A DNA stretch of 64,000 nt, taken from assembly GCF_900106535.1 (NCBI RefSeq), contig NZ_FNOH01000009.1, positions 62,001 to 126,000 of the forward strand, written 5' to 3'. The DNA is from Myxococcus xanthus. Its GTDB lineage: Bacteria; Myxococcota; Myxococcia; Myxococcales; Myxococcaceae. The translations under genes and the position numbers were made by a program. Shown in pieces: positions 31,937-40,130 of the stretch (the first letter of the stretch is position 1; the number at the start of each line of letters is the position of its first letter). Under the pieces are notes generated by a model. That model was not told the DNA's origin, made no database searches, and saw only the letters and a list, made by a program, of their open reading frames with translations.

Positions 31937-32832
31937 GGCGCCCGGACCTCCGACCGTGGGACTTCGACGCGGGCGTGGCATGCGGTCTCCCCGCACGTCA
32001 GGCACGTCCGCTTCCGCGCCTCGGGGTTCAGCAGGCGGCGCCGGTTCTCGGCGATGGTGCGCTCCTCGAGCACGGCGCCAGAACTGGTGTCTTCGACTCG
32101 GCGCACGACGCGGTTGATGCGCAGGGTTCCCTCGGCGAGCTCGAGAAGGGACTCGTCCTCGGACCACAGCCGTGAGCGTGTCCGGGGGGCCTCCGCCCCA
32201 TGGATGGAGAGCCGCAGCTTCCCGTCCGAGACGCGGGCTCCGAGCCGCACCGCTCCCTCACGAGGCGCCATCACCAGGTCCACATAGGGCCAGGCCACCG
32301 TGGCATCCATTCCCCACAGCGCGCCTGGCGGCGGGGGTACCGCCTCCATCGTGTGCCCCCAGCGCTCCAGGATGTGCCAGCCCTGGCGTGCGCCGAACTC
32401 GAAGAGCGCATTGGCCAGAAGGCAGATGCCGCCCCCGATGGACGGGGTGAGACAGCCACCGCTCAGCGCCAGCCCATGCCGGTAGCCCTTGCGCTCCGTC
32501 AGCCGGCCCAGCGTGCGCCAGAAAGAGAGGGGCCTGTCCGGAGCGAGGAGGAGGCCATCGAATGCCGGCGCCGCCAGACGCACGTTGTGCTGCTTGCCCG
32601 CTTCGAGCACGGGGTCCGCGTCCGAGTCCGAGCGCTCCAGATTCACGGTGTGCGAGCCGAGGAGCACGCCCTTCTCGTGAGTGGGTGCCAGGAGCGGGCG
32701 CGGCCAGCGCTCGGGGGTCGCGGACCACCGCACCAGCCGGTTCGCCTGGAGCATCCACTGCTTGCTTCGCCTCCACAGCAGGGCGTGGGCGGATAACTCC
32801 AGGAGTCGGGGAGCGATGGGCGGCGAGGGCAT
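31933..32832 (-). CDS. VanW-family protein
   Basis: The 299-residue protein starts at ATG 32832 (MPSPPIAPRLLELSAH). The VanW domain is recognisable from LLLAPDRPLSFWRTLGRLTERKGY, GGCLTPSIGGGICLLANALFEFGARQGW and ERWGHTMEAVPPPPG. A C-terminal CLTCGETACHARV carries three Cys and a His that may bind metal. VanW was named from vancomycin-resistance clusters, but its biochemical role is unresolved. It is translationally coupled to the glycosyltransferase-like gene downstream. No other resistance gene is nearby. Confidence 0.85.
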   Translation of the reverse strand: MPSPPIAPRLLELSAHALLWRRSKQWMLQANRLVRWSATPERWPRPLLAPTHEKGVLLGSHTVNLERSDSDADPVLEAGKQHNVRLAAPAFDGLLLAPDRPLSFWRTLGRLTERKGYRHGLALSGGCLTPSIGGGICLLANALFEFGARQGWHILERWGHTMEAVPPPPGALWGMDATVAWPYVDLVMAPREGAVRLGARVSDGKLRLSIHGAEAPRTRSRLWSEDESLLELAEGTLRINRVVRRVEDTSSGAVLEERTIAENRRRLLNPEARKRTCLTCGETACHARVEVPRSEVRAP

Positions 32833-32982
32833 GTCCGAACATTCTGCAAGGGCGGCGCCAGGGAAGGAAACACCAGGGTCTGACACCACTCATGCACGGG
32901 CGCGGCCGCGGGGACACCCGTCTGGAGTTCCCCCGCCGCTTCGGCGTCACCCGGCGGAGTGGGCTGTTAGACTTGCCGCATC

Positions 32983-33411
32983 ATGTCCCGCGCCCAGCCC
33001 CCGGACACCGTGGTCCTCTTCGACGGCGTGTGCAACCTGTGCAACGGCACGGTCCTCTTCATCATCGACCGGGACCCCGAGGCGCGCATCCGCTTCACCG
33101 CCCTGCAGTCCCAGCGAGCCGCCGCGCTGCTGGCGCCCCATGGCGTCGTGCCCAAGGAGGAACCGGACAGCTTCGTCCTCCTGCAGGACGGCAAGCTGTA
33201 CGAGCGGTCCACGGCCGCGCTCCGCGTCGCGCGGATGCTGAAGGGGCCGTGGCGGTTTCTCTACGCTTTCATCGTGGTGCCCCGGCCGCTGCGCGACCTC
33301 GTCTACCGAATCATCGCGCGCAACCGCTACCGCTGGTTCGGCCGGGAAGCTCAGTGCCGCATCCCCACGCCCGAGCTGCGAGCCCGCTTCCTCCCGGAGA
33401 CCACTCCGTAG
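32983..33411 (+). CDS. DCC-family (DUF393) thiol-disulfide oxidoreductase-like protein
   Basis: The 142-residue cytoplasmic protein has the defining motif FDGVCNLCNG near residue 15 (a C-x-x-C site). RFTALQSQRAAALL and YRIIARNRYRWFG follow in the family order. DUF393 proteins have a thioredoxin-like fold, but the substrate is not established. It converges with dsbD, with 19 bases between stops. The shared thiol-redox theme may be coincidental. Confidence 0.9.
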   Translation: MSRAQPPDTVVLFDGVCNLCNGTVLFIIDRDPEARIRFTALQSQRAAALLAPHGVVPKEEPDSFVLLQDGKLYERSTAALRVARMLKGPWRFLYAFIVVPRPLRDLVYRIIARNRYRWFGREAQCRIPTPELRARFLPETTP

Positions 33412-33430
33412 CCAGGCGTCGCCCACCGAA

Positions 33431-34873
33431 TCAGCAGGCGTTGGCGTCCGTGCAGCGCGCCTTCTTCATCTCCGTGGCGAAGGGGCTGGGCGCCAGGAAG
33501 CCGGTGACACGTGGCTGGGTGAGCACCTTGCCCTCCGGCGAGATGAACGCCACGGTGGGCAAGCCCTCCACCCCGAAGCGCTCCAGCAGCGCGTCCAGCG
33601 AGTCCTCGCTGTTCGTCGCGTCAATCTTGATGTTGAGGAAGCGCCCCTCGTCGGACTCGGAGATGACCTGCTGCGCCGGGTAGGTGTCGCGGTCCAGTTC
33701 CTTGCAGGCCGCACACCAGTCCGCGAAGAAGTCGATGAGCACCGGCCGGCCCTCCGCCTTCGCCTGTGCGAGCACCTGGTCGAAGGCCTCCGGGGAGAAG
33801 GTGGCCTGCTTCGCCGGCATGACGTGGTGCCACTGCCAGGCCGGTGCGCGCGCCGGCTCGGCGAGCCCCAGGCTCACCCACAACGTGCCCACCGGGCCCC
33901 CGTCCAGCGCCCCGCCGCGCAGCACCAGCGCCGCGACGACGAGCGCCACGCCCAGCGCCTTGAACGAGAACTCCCGCGCGCCTTCCTTGAACGAGCGGTG
34001 CACCGCGCCCAGGGCCACGCCCACCGCCACCAGCAGCGCGGCGATGACGGCTCCCGGCACCCGGCCCACGTGGAGGCCCAGCCCCTTCACCACGTCCCGC
34101 GCCCAGGGGAAGGCGTCCTTGAGGTAGCTGAAGGCCAGGGCCACTAGCATGATGCCCAGCACGCTCTTCACCCACTCCATCCACACGCCGCCGCGCGGCA
34201 GCCGGACGGTGAAGACGCCGATGAGGAAGAACGGCACGCCGATGCCCAGCGCGTAGACGAACAGCAGCGACGCGCCCAGCGTGGTGTTGGCCGACTTCGC
34301 CACGAAGGCCAGGAGGCCCGTCAGCACCGGGCCGGTGCACGGCGCCGCCAGGAAGCCGGACACGCTGCCCATCAGGAACGCGCCCGCCACACCCGCGCCC
34401 CCCACCGCGTTGAGCTTCGTCTGGAACGACGACGGCAGCGCCAGTTCGAACGCGCCGAACATGGACGTGGCCAGCAGTAGCAGAAACACCGCCAGGCCCG
34501 TCACCACCGCCGGGTGCCCCAGCATCGACCCGAACGCCTGGCCCGTCTTCGCCGCCAGCACGCCCAGTGCGCTGAACACCACGCCCATGCCCACGATGTA
34601 GGAGGACGTCAGGAGCAGCGCGCGGCCCCGGCCCTCCGTCTTGCGCGCGCCGAAGACGGACACGGTGATGGGGATGAGCGGATAGACACACGGCGTCAGC
34701 GCGGTGAGCAACCCACCCGCGAACACCACCGCCGCGCCCACCGCGAGGCTGCCGGCTTCGAGGAACCGGGCCGCATCCAGATTGGCGTTGGGACCCGTGG
34801 GCAGCAGCCATGGCACCACGGCCACCGCCACTCCGGCCAGCACCGCCATCACTCCGAGTTTCTTCGCATCCAT
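33431..34873 (-). CDS. dsbD: DsbD-like thiol:disulfide interchange protein, short form
   Basis: The 480-residue inner-membrane protein starts at ATG 34873 (MDAKKLGVMAVLAG). It has a CcdA/DsbD-type membrane core of about eight helices. The two redox cysteines are in ALTPCVYPLIPITV and AAPCTGPVLTGLLAF. A C-terminal thioredoxin domain carries WCAACKELD. The N-terminal periplasmic DsbD-alpha domain of the E. coli protein is absent, so the partner that receives electrons must be a separate protein. The role is passing electrons from cytoplasmic thioredoxin to the periplasm. The extreme C-terminus CTDANAC has two extra Cys. Confidence 0.92.
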   Translation of the reverse strand: MDAKKLGVMAVLAGVAVAVVPWLLPTGPNANLDAARFLEAGSLAVGAAVVFAGGLLTALTPCVYPLIPITVSVFGARKTEGRGRALLLTSSYIVGMGVVFSALGVLAAKTGQAFGSMLGHPAVVTGLAVFLLLLATSMFGAFELALPSSFQTKLNAVGGAGVAGAFLMGSVSGFLAAPCTGPVLTGLLAFVAKSANTTLGASLLFVYALGIGVPFFLIGVFTVRLPRGGVWMEWVKSVLGIMLVALAFSYLKDAFPWARDVVKGLGLHVGRVPGAVIAALLVAVGVALGAVHRSFKEGAREFSFKALGVALVVAALVLRGGALDGGPVGTLWVSLGLAEPARAPAWQWHHVMPAKQATFSPEAFDQVLAQAKAEGRPVLIDFFADWCAACKELDRDTYPAQQVISESDEGRFLNIKIDATNSEDSLDALLERFGVEGLPTVAFISPEGKVLTQPRVTGFLAPSPFATEMKKARCTDANAC

Positions 34874-34931
34874 GCGCGCGTGACTCCGTGCTCCCAGGCC
34901 CCCCTTGTATACGCAGGCCGGGGGCCACGGG

Positions 34932-36833
34932 CTACTGCGCTGGAGGGGCAAGCGGGGAAGCAGGCGTCTTCAGTCCGGCGGAACGTGCCAGCCCCATGAC
35001 GCCCTCCACCGCGGCGGCGATGTAACCAAACGGATTGGCCCCATCCACCGCGGTGACGTGCACCTCGCCCATCTTCTGCTGGAAGGCCGCGGCCACCTGC
35101 GGGAGCTGCTGCGCCAGGGCCATCTGGATGACCTCCGGGCTAACGCTGTTCTCGATGTCGCGCAGCGCGCGCGCCTTGCCCAGCTCCAGGTCCTGCTGCG
35201 CCCGGTCCTTGCGCACACTCAGCTCGGCGATGACTACCTCTGTCTCCACGATGGACCGCCGGGCCTGCACCACCTGGAGCTCCGCGTGGAGCCGTTCGGC
35301 CTCCTGCTGGTGCGCGGCCATCTGCACCTCGTGCCACACGGTGGCCTGTTCGTGCTCGCGGCGCAGGCGCTCCAGCTCCAGCTGCGCCTTGGCGCCGGCC
35401 TCCTCCTGCTCGCGGCGCAGCTTCGCCAGCTCCACCTCCTGCTCGTGCCGCTGGCGTGACAGCTCCAGCGCCTGTTCACGCTGCTGCCGCGCCAGCTCCA
35501 TCTGCGCCTTGGCGTTCTCCGCCTCCTGCGCGCGCTGGAGCCGCACCAGCTCGATTTTCGCCTGCGCGGCCTCGGACTCCTGCGCCAGCTTCAGCTTCTC
35601 CAGCTCCAGTTTCGCGCGACCGGCCTCCGTGTCCTGCTCGCGCTTGAGCTTCTCCAGGGCCACGCGCTGGCGCGCGACCTCCGCGTCCTGTTCGCGCTGG
35701 AGCTTCTCCATCTCCACCTGAGCGCGGCTGACGGCCAGCGCCCGCTCGGAGACGATTTTCGCGTCGGCCAGGCGGGACTCCGCGGCCAGCGCATCCAACT
35801 TCGCCTGTTCGTCGGCCACCTGCTTCTTCTGGCGGACCTCCTGCTCAGCGGCCATCTTCGCCAGCGCCACCTCGCGCTCCACGGTGGCCTGCTCCTGCTT
35901 CAGCGTGCGCTCCTGGGCGAGCTTCGCCTCGGCCACGCGCGCCTCCACCGCCAGCGCCTCCAGCCGGGCCTGCTCCTCCGCTGTCTGCTTCTTCTGGCGC
36001 ACCTCCTCCTCGGCCGCCAGCCGCTGGAGGCTCAGCTGACGCTCGGCTTCCGTCTCCTCGCGGTGGACGAAGCGCTCCTTGGCCAGCTCCGCCTCACGCG
36101 CCTGCCGCTCCTGTTCATGGCGGAAGCGCGCCTGCATGTTGGCGAAGACGGTGGAGGACAGGACGCGCACGTCCTGGATTTCAATCGTGTCCAGGATGAC
36201 GCCCCAGCCCGCGTCCGTCTGGTCCTCCAGGCGGCCTCGGCCGGAGAGCACGGGCGCGATTTCGCGCACCAGCTCCGCGGCGATGCCCTCCTTGCGCTTG
36301 GAGAGGCACTCCTCCACGGACATGTTCGCCACCAGCCGCCGCGCGGCGCCGACGAACATCTCCCGCAGCAGCTCGGCCAGCTTCTCCTGCGCGCGCTCCG
36401 GGAAGGAGAAGTTGAGCATGCGGAAGGCCACCAGCGGGTCTGAAATCCGGTACACCGCCAGCCCCGTCACCTGCACGCCCACCTTCTCGTGCGTCACCTG
36501 GTCCGCGGTGAACTGAAGTCGCTGGATGCTGGTGGGGACAATGGCCACCGAGTCCCCCGGCAGCTTGAAACAACTGGCGCCCTGGCCGCTGACCTCCCGC
36601 ACCCGGCCGCGCCGCATGTGGACCAGGAACTCACTGGGCCGCGCGGTGACGAGCCCCCAGCGCTTCATCTTCTCCGGGTCCTCCGCGGGCTTGCCGGCAC
36701 GCCACCCGTCCACATAGCGCGGCTGTTCCAGCTTGCCTCCGCCCCCGCCGTCCATCCGGACCAGGTGCGTCCTCCCGCCGCCCTCCCCCGTCTCCTGCGC
36801 CTCCTTCGTGCGGGCCGTCTGCTTCGCGCTCAT
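34932..36833 (-). CDS. SPFH/band-7 (flotillin-like) protein with very long coiled coil
   Basis: The 633-residue protein starts at ATG 36833 (MSAKQTARTKEAQ). An N-terminal SPFH domain spans roughly residues 60-260 (VREVSGQGASCFKLPG, LAVYRISDPLVAFRML, WGVILDTIEIQDVRVLS). About 300 residues of uninterrupted Glu/Gln/Arg/Ala-rich heptads follow, with repeated EVRQKKQ and LEKLKREQ units. The C-terminal tail includes NPFGYIAAAVEGVMGLA. There is no obvious transmembrane helix, so membrane attachment would be peripheral or by oligomerisation. A role in membrane organisation is inferred from family only. It is 58 bases upstream of dsbD and may be in one unit with it. Confidence 0.82.
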   Translation of the reverse strand: MSAKQTARTKEAQETGEGGGRTHLVRMDGGGGGKLEQPRYVDGWRAGKPAEDPEKMKRWGLVTARPSEFLVHMRRGRVREVSGQGASCFKLPGDSVAIVPTSIQRLQFTADQVTHEKVGVQVTGLAVYRISDPLVAFRMLNFSFPERAQEKLAELLREMFVGAARRLVANMSVEECLSKRKEGIAAELVREIAPVLSGRGRLEDQTDAGWGVILDTIEIQDVRVLSSTVFANMQARFRHEQERQAREAELAKERFVHREETEAERQLSLQRLAAEEEVRQKKQTAEEQARLEALAVEARVAEAKLAQERTLKQEQATVEREVALAKMAAEQEVRQKKQVADEQAKLDALAAESRLADAKIVSERALAVSRAQVEMEKLQREQDAEVARQRVALEKLKREQDTEAGRAKLELEKLKLAQESEAAQAKIELVRLQRAQEAENAKAQMELARQQREQALELSRQRHEQEVELAKLRREQEEAGAKAQLELERLRREHEQATVWHEVQMAAHQQEAERLHAELQVVQARRSIVETEVVIAELSVRKDRAQQDLELGKARALRDIENSVSPEVIQMALAQQLPQVAAAFQQKMGEVHVTAVDGANPFGYIAAAVEGVMGLARSAGLKTPASPLAPPAQ

Positions 36834-37046
36834 GTGCGTGCCTCCCTGTGGTGGCCCCCACCCGTGCAGGCGGCCGGCCAGCGAGGGGCCTGCCGGGAAA
36901 TCAAGCGGTTGGCCGGAGGGTGTGCGCCATTCTGGGGCGCCTCGTCCCAGGACGGCGCGCCCGGACTGATCCACGATGGCGCGGCGTTCACTTAAGACGT
37001 CCTATTGGGAGCACGCACCCACACCCGCGGCGCGCCTGATGTTCGC
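36834..37046. other. Intergenic region between the SPFH gene and the isc promoter
   Basis: This stretch holds the divergent upstream region of the SPFH gene. No ORF or RNA gene is seen. The isc promoter and operator follow it. Confidence 0.6.
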
Positions 37047-37074
37047 TTGACCCGAAGGCGCCCCTTTTTATATT
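37047..37074 (+). promoter_or_regulatory. Sigma-70-type promoter of the isc operon
   Basis: TTGACC at 37047-37052 and TATATT at 37069-37074 are separated by 16 bases, close to the housekeeping consensus. The start site would fall near 37081, about 97 bases upstream of the iscS ATG. Confidence 0.75.
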
Positions 37075-37090
37075 TGACCAGTCCGGTCCA
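37074..37090. promoter_or_regulatory. Operator-like inverted repeat over the isc start site
   Basis: TTGACC-N5-GGTCCA is an inverted repeat with one mismatch that begins at the last base of the -10 element and covers the predicted +1. This is a typical repressor position. It recalls operators of Rrf2-family (IscR-like) iron-sulfur sensors, but no such gene is in the window. Confidence 0.5.
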
Positions 37091-37177
37091 CATTCAGGTG
37101 TGACGGTGTAGGTTCCCCTGCGGCAAAGGCGCTCCGAGGCGCCGGTCGACGTCCCCTCCAGGAAGGTGTTGGAAGCA

Positions 37178-38542
37178 ATGGTGAAGCTGCCGATCTACAT
37201 GGACAACCACGCCACCACCCCGCTGGACCCGCGGGTGCTGGAGGCGATGCTGCCCTACCTGCGAGAGGACTTCGGTAACGCGGCCAGCCGCAATCACGTG
37301 TTCGGCTGGAAGGCCGAGGCGGCGGTGAACAAGGCCCGGCAGCAGGTGGCCGAGCTCATCGGCGCGGCCGAGCAGGAGATCGTCTTCACCTCGGGCGCCA
37401 CCGAGTCCGACAACCTGGCCATCAAGGGCGTCATCGAGTTCTACAAGTCCAAGGGTGACCACATCATCACCCTCAAGACGGAGCACAAGGCCATCCTGGA
37501 CACCTGCAAGCGCCTGGAGCGCGTGCGGCAGGAGCGGTTGGACGAGCTGAAGCTGCTGCGGCTGGCGCAGTTGGCGGGCCAGGACGTCACCGAGGACAAC
37601 CAGTCGGAGCTGCTGTCGAAGTACGACGTGGACTCCGACGAGACGTACCGTAAGTGGGCCGAGCTGCCCACCGGCGGCGCGCGCGTCACCTACCTGGACG
37701 TGGAGCCCGACGGCCGGGTGAGCCTGGAGAAGCTGGCCGCGGCGATGACGCCGAAGACGGTGCTGGTCTCCATCATGTTCGCCAACAACGAGATTGGTGT
37801 GGTGCAGCCCATCGCGGAGATTGGCGCGCTGTGCCGCTCCAAGGGCGTGCTCTTCCACTGCGACGCGGTGCAGGGCATCGGCAAGGTGCCCTTCGACGTG
37901 GAGGCCATGAAGGTGGACCTGGCCTCCATCACCTCGCACAAGATGTACGGCCCCAAGGGCATTGGCGCGCTGTACGTGCGCCGCCGGCCGCGCGTGCGCA
38001 TCGCGCCCAGCATCGACGGCGGCGGTCATGAGCGCGGCATGCGCTCCGGCACGCTGAACGTGGCGGCCATCGTCGGCTTTGGCGTGGCTGCCGAGCTGGC
38101 TCGCAAGGAGCTGCCCGAGGAGTCGGCGCGCCTCCTTCGCTTGCGTGAAAAGCTGCGCAAGGGCCTCACGGACGCGCTGGACATGACCGTCATCAACGGC
38201 TCGCTGGAGCACCGGCTGCCCGGCAACCTCAACATCTCCTTCGCCCACGCGGAGGGAGAGTCCCTGATGATGGGCATCAAGGACGTGGCGGTGTCCTCCG
38301 GCTCGGCGTGTACGTCCGCCTCCCTGGAGCCCTCCTACGTGCTGCGCGCGCTGGGCGTGGACGAGGAGCTGGCGCACAGCTCCATCCGCTTCGGCCTGGG
38401 CCGCTTCACCACGGAAGAGGAAGTCGACTACGTGGTGAACCTCGTAGTGGACAAGGTCCGCAAGCTGCGCGACATGAGCCCGCTCTACGAGATGGCCAAG
38501 GAAGGCATCGACCTCAAGAGCATCGAGTGGACGGCGCACTAG
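37178..38542 (+). CDS. iscS: Cysteine desulfurase IscS with extra insertion
   Basis: PLP enzyme that mobilises sulfur from cysteine for Fe-S cluster assembly. ATG 37178 ([15 protein letters not shown]) gives 454 residues, against 404 in E. coli. The PLP lysine is K255 (ITSHKMYG), and the mobile-loop catalytic Cys is C378 ([10 protein letters not shown]). Both are shifted by about 49 to 50 relative to E. coli K206 and C328. The extra length lies in residues ~116-166, after [10 protein letters not shown] and before [12 protein letters not shown], and is charged and helical. The rest follows the IscS/NifS pattern, including the C-terminal region that meets IscU. It is the first gene of the operon, with no iscR before it. 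Confidence 0.96.
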   Translation: MVKLPIYMDNHATTPLDPRVLEAMLPYLREDFGNAASRNHVFGWKAEAAVNKARQQVAELIGAAEQEIVFTSGATESDNLAIKGVIEFYKSKGDHIITLKTEHKAILDTCKRLERVRQERLDELKLLRLAQLAGQDVTEDNQSELLSKYDVDSDETYRKWAELPTGGARVTYLDVEPDGRVSLEKLAAAMTPKTVLVSIMFANNEIGVVQPIAEIGALCRSKGVLFHCDAVQGIGKVPFDVEAMKVDLASITSHKMYGPKGIGALYVRRRPRVRIAPSIDGGGHERGMRSGTLNVAAIVGFGVAAELARKELPEESARLLRLREKLRKGLTDALDMTVINGSLEHRLPGNLNISFAHAEGESLMMGIKDVAVSSGSACTSASLEPSYVLRALGVDEELAHSSIRFGLGRFTTEEEVDYVVNLVVDKVRKLRDMSPLYEMAKEGIDLKSIEWTAH

Positions 38543-38638
38543 CGCCTTCTCAGGTAGACAGGGGGGCGCGAGCCCCCTCGCCCGGAGGGTGTTGCCCGCC
38601 GGAACCTTTGGTGAGAAGCATCCGTTGAAGGAGCAGGC

Positions 38639-39040
38639 ATGGCTTACAGCGACAAGGTCATCGAGCACTACGAGAACCCCCGGAACGTCGGGACGCTCGA
38701 CAAGGAAGACCCGAACGTGGGCACCGGCCTGGTGGGCGCGCCCGCCTGCGGCGACGTGATGCGCCTGCAGCTCAAGATTTCCGAGGACGGGCTCATCGAG
38801 GACGCCCGCTTCAAGACGTTCGGCTGCGGGTCGGCCATTGCCTCGTCGTCGCTCGTCACCGAATGGGTGAAGGGCAAGACGGTGGACCAGGCGATGACCA
38901 TCTCCAACAAGGACGTGGCCCGCGAGCTGTCGCTGCCGCCGGTGAAGATTCACTGCTCCGTGCTGGCCGAGGACGCCATCAAGGCGGCCATCGAGGACTT
39001 CAAGAAGAAGCGCGCCGCGCGTCAGGCCAAGGCGTCCTGA
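38639..39040 (+). CDS. iscU: Fe-S cluster scaffold IscU
   Basis: Scaffold on which Fe-S clusters are assembled. The 133-residue protein has the three cluster cysteines at C37 (GAPACGD), C63 (TFGCGSA) and C106 (KIHCSV), plus Asp39 and the HscA-recognition motif LPPVK. Length and spacing match E. coli IscU. ATG 38639 has AAGGAG seven bases upstream. It follows iscS by 96 bases. Confidence 0.97.
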   Translation: MAYSDKVIEHYENPRNVGTLDKEDPNVGTGLVGAPACGDVMRLQLKISEDGLIEDARFKTFGCGSAIASSSLVTEWVKGKTVDQAMTISNKDVARELSLPPVKIHCSVLAEDAIKAAIEDFKKKRAARQAKAS

Positions 39041-39065
39041 CGTTCGGGAAAGGGAGAGGCGAACC

Positions 39066-39464
39066 ATGAGCGAACAGGCGACCCAGGAGACGACGCAGCG
39101 CCAGGCGCCTGCCACCGCGCCCGTGGCCAAGCCCCCCAAGGGCATCACCATTGCCGACAGCGCGGTGGCCCGGCTGAAGGAGCTGCTGGAGCAGCGGCAG
39201 ACGCCCGAGGCGGGCTTGCGGCTGGCCGTGAAGGGCGGCGGGTGCTCGGGCCTCCAGTACTCCATGGAGTGGTCGGAGAAGTCCCGCGAGCGCGACAAGA
39301 TTTTCGAGAAGGACGGCGTGCGCGTCTTCGTGGACCCAAAGAGCTACCTGTACCTCATCGGTACCGAGCTGGTGTTCGAGCAGACGCTCATGGCCTCCGG
39401 CTTCAAGCTGGACAACCCCAACATCAAGGCGGCCTGCGGCTGCGGAGAGAGCTTCTCCGTCTGA
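39066..39464 (+). CDS. iscA: A-type Fe-S carrier IscA
   Basis: The 132-residue HesB/IscA-family protein has the three conserved cysteines: C60 in GGGCSGLQY, and C124 and C126 in CGCGESF. It has an extra ~22-residue Thr/Gln-rich N-terminal extension before the core (GITIADSAVARLKELL). It receives clusters from IscU and delivers them to targets. It lies 25 bases after iscU and is followed at once by a strong terminator. Confidence 0.95.
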   Translation: MSEQATQETTQRQAPATAPVAKPPKGITIADSAVARLKELLEQRQTPEAGLRLAVKGGGCSGLQYSMEWSEKSRERDKIFEKDGVRVFVDPKSYLYLIGTELVFEQTLMASGFKLDNPNIKAACGCGESFSV

Positions 39465-39512
39465 CGCGGCAGCACGCGCTCCGCCCCCTTCTGGGCGGAG
39501 CCGCCGCCACGC

Positions 39513-39544
39513 GGGCCCGGCCAGCCGCCGGGCCCTTTTCGTTT
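39513..39544 (+). terminator. Internal terminator between iscA and hscB
   Basis: GGGCCCGGC and GCCGGGCCC form a perfect 9-bp stem with a CAGCC loop, followed by TTTTCGTTT. The hairpin lies between iscA and hscB on the same strand, so transcription is likely reduced, not ended, before the chaperone genes. Confidence 0.85.
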
Positions 39545-39572
39545 GTCCCCTCCCCGCATTGGAGAGCCCCCT

Positions 39573-40130
39573 TTGAGGACCCACTTCGACGTCTTCGGCC
39601 TGAAGCGCGCCTATGACGTGGACGTGCCGGCGCTGGAGAAGCAGTACCGCGAGCTGTCGTTGCAGCTCCACCCGGACCGCGTGGCACAGGCCAGCGCGCG
39701 CGAGCGCCTGCAGGCCCTGGAGGGCACCACCGCCCTCAACGAGGCCTTCAAGACGTTGAAGGACCCGGTGCGCCGCGCCTTCTACCTGCTCAAGCTGCAC
39801 GGCATCGACCTGGACCGCGAGGACGCGGGCGCGCAGAAGGACATGCCCCTTGCCTTCCTGGAGGAGGTCATGGACCTGCGCGAGTCGCTGGACACCGCCA
39901 TGGCGAAGAAGGACCTGGGCCGCGCCCGGGCCATGGCGGACGACGTGGAGGCCCGGAAGAAGGCGGCCCTCACCGAGGCGGCGGAGTCGCTTCGCACCCT
40001 GGAGGCAGGCGAGCCGGGGGACGGCGGGCAGGAACAAGTGAGAAAGGCATCGCACGCGCTGGGGCGGGTGCGCTACTTCACGCGCTTCCTCGAGCAGGTG
40101 GACGCGTTCGAGGAGGAGATTCAGGCGTGA
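39573..40130 (+). CDS. hscB: Fe-S co-chaperone HscB (J-domain)
   Basis: J-domain protein that delivers IscU to HscA. It starts at TTG 39573 ([10 protein letters not shown]), with GGAGAG upstream; the frame is open to another TTG at 39543. The 185-residue product has the HPD motif in [10 protein letters not shown] and the conserved [18 protein letters not shown]. The C-terminal helical bundle ([12 protein letters not shown]) binds IscU. Its stop overlaps the hscA start as GTGA. Confidence 0.93.
   Translation: MRTHFDVFGLKRAYDVDVPALEKQYRELSLQLHPDRVAQASARERLQALEGTTALNEAFKTLKDPVRRAFYLLKLHGIDLDREDAGAQKDMPLAFLEEVMDLRESLDTAMAKKDLGRARAMADDVEARKKAALTEAAESLRTLEAGEPGDGGQEQVRKASHALGRVRYFTRFLEQVDAFEEEIQA

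Noticed and set aside
37094..39298. 734-codon minus-strand open frame
   Set aside because: It lies opposite iscS, iscU and iscA and has the His/Arg/Gln-rich composition of an antisense frame in GC-rich DNA.
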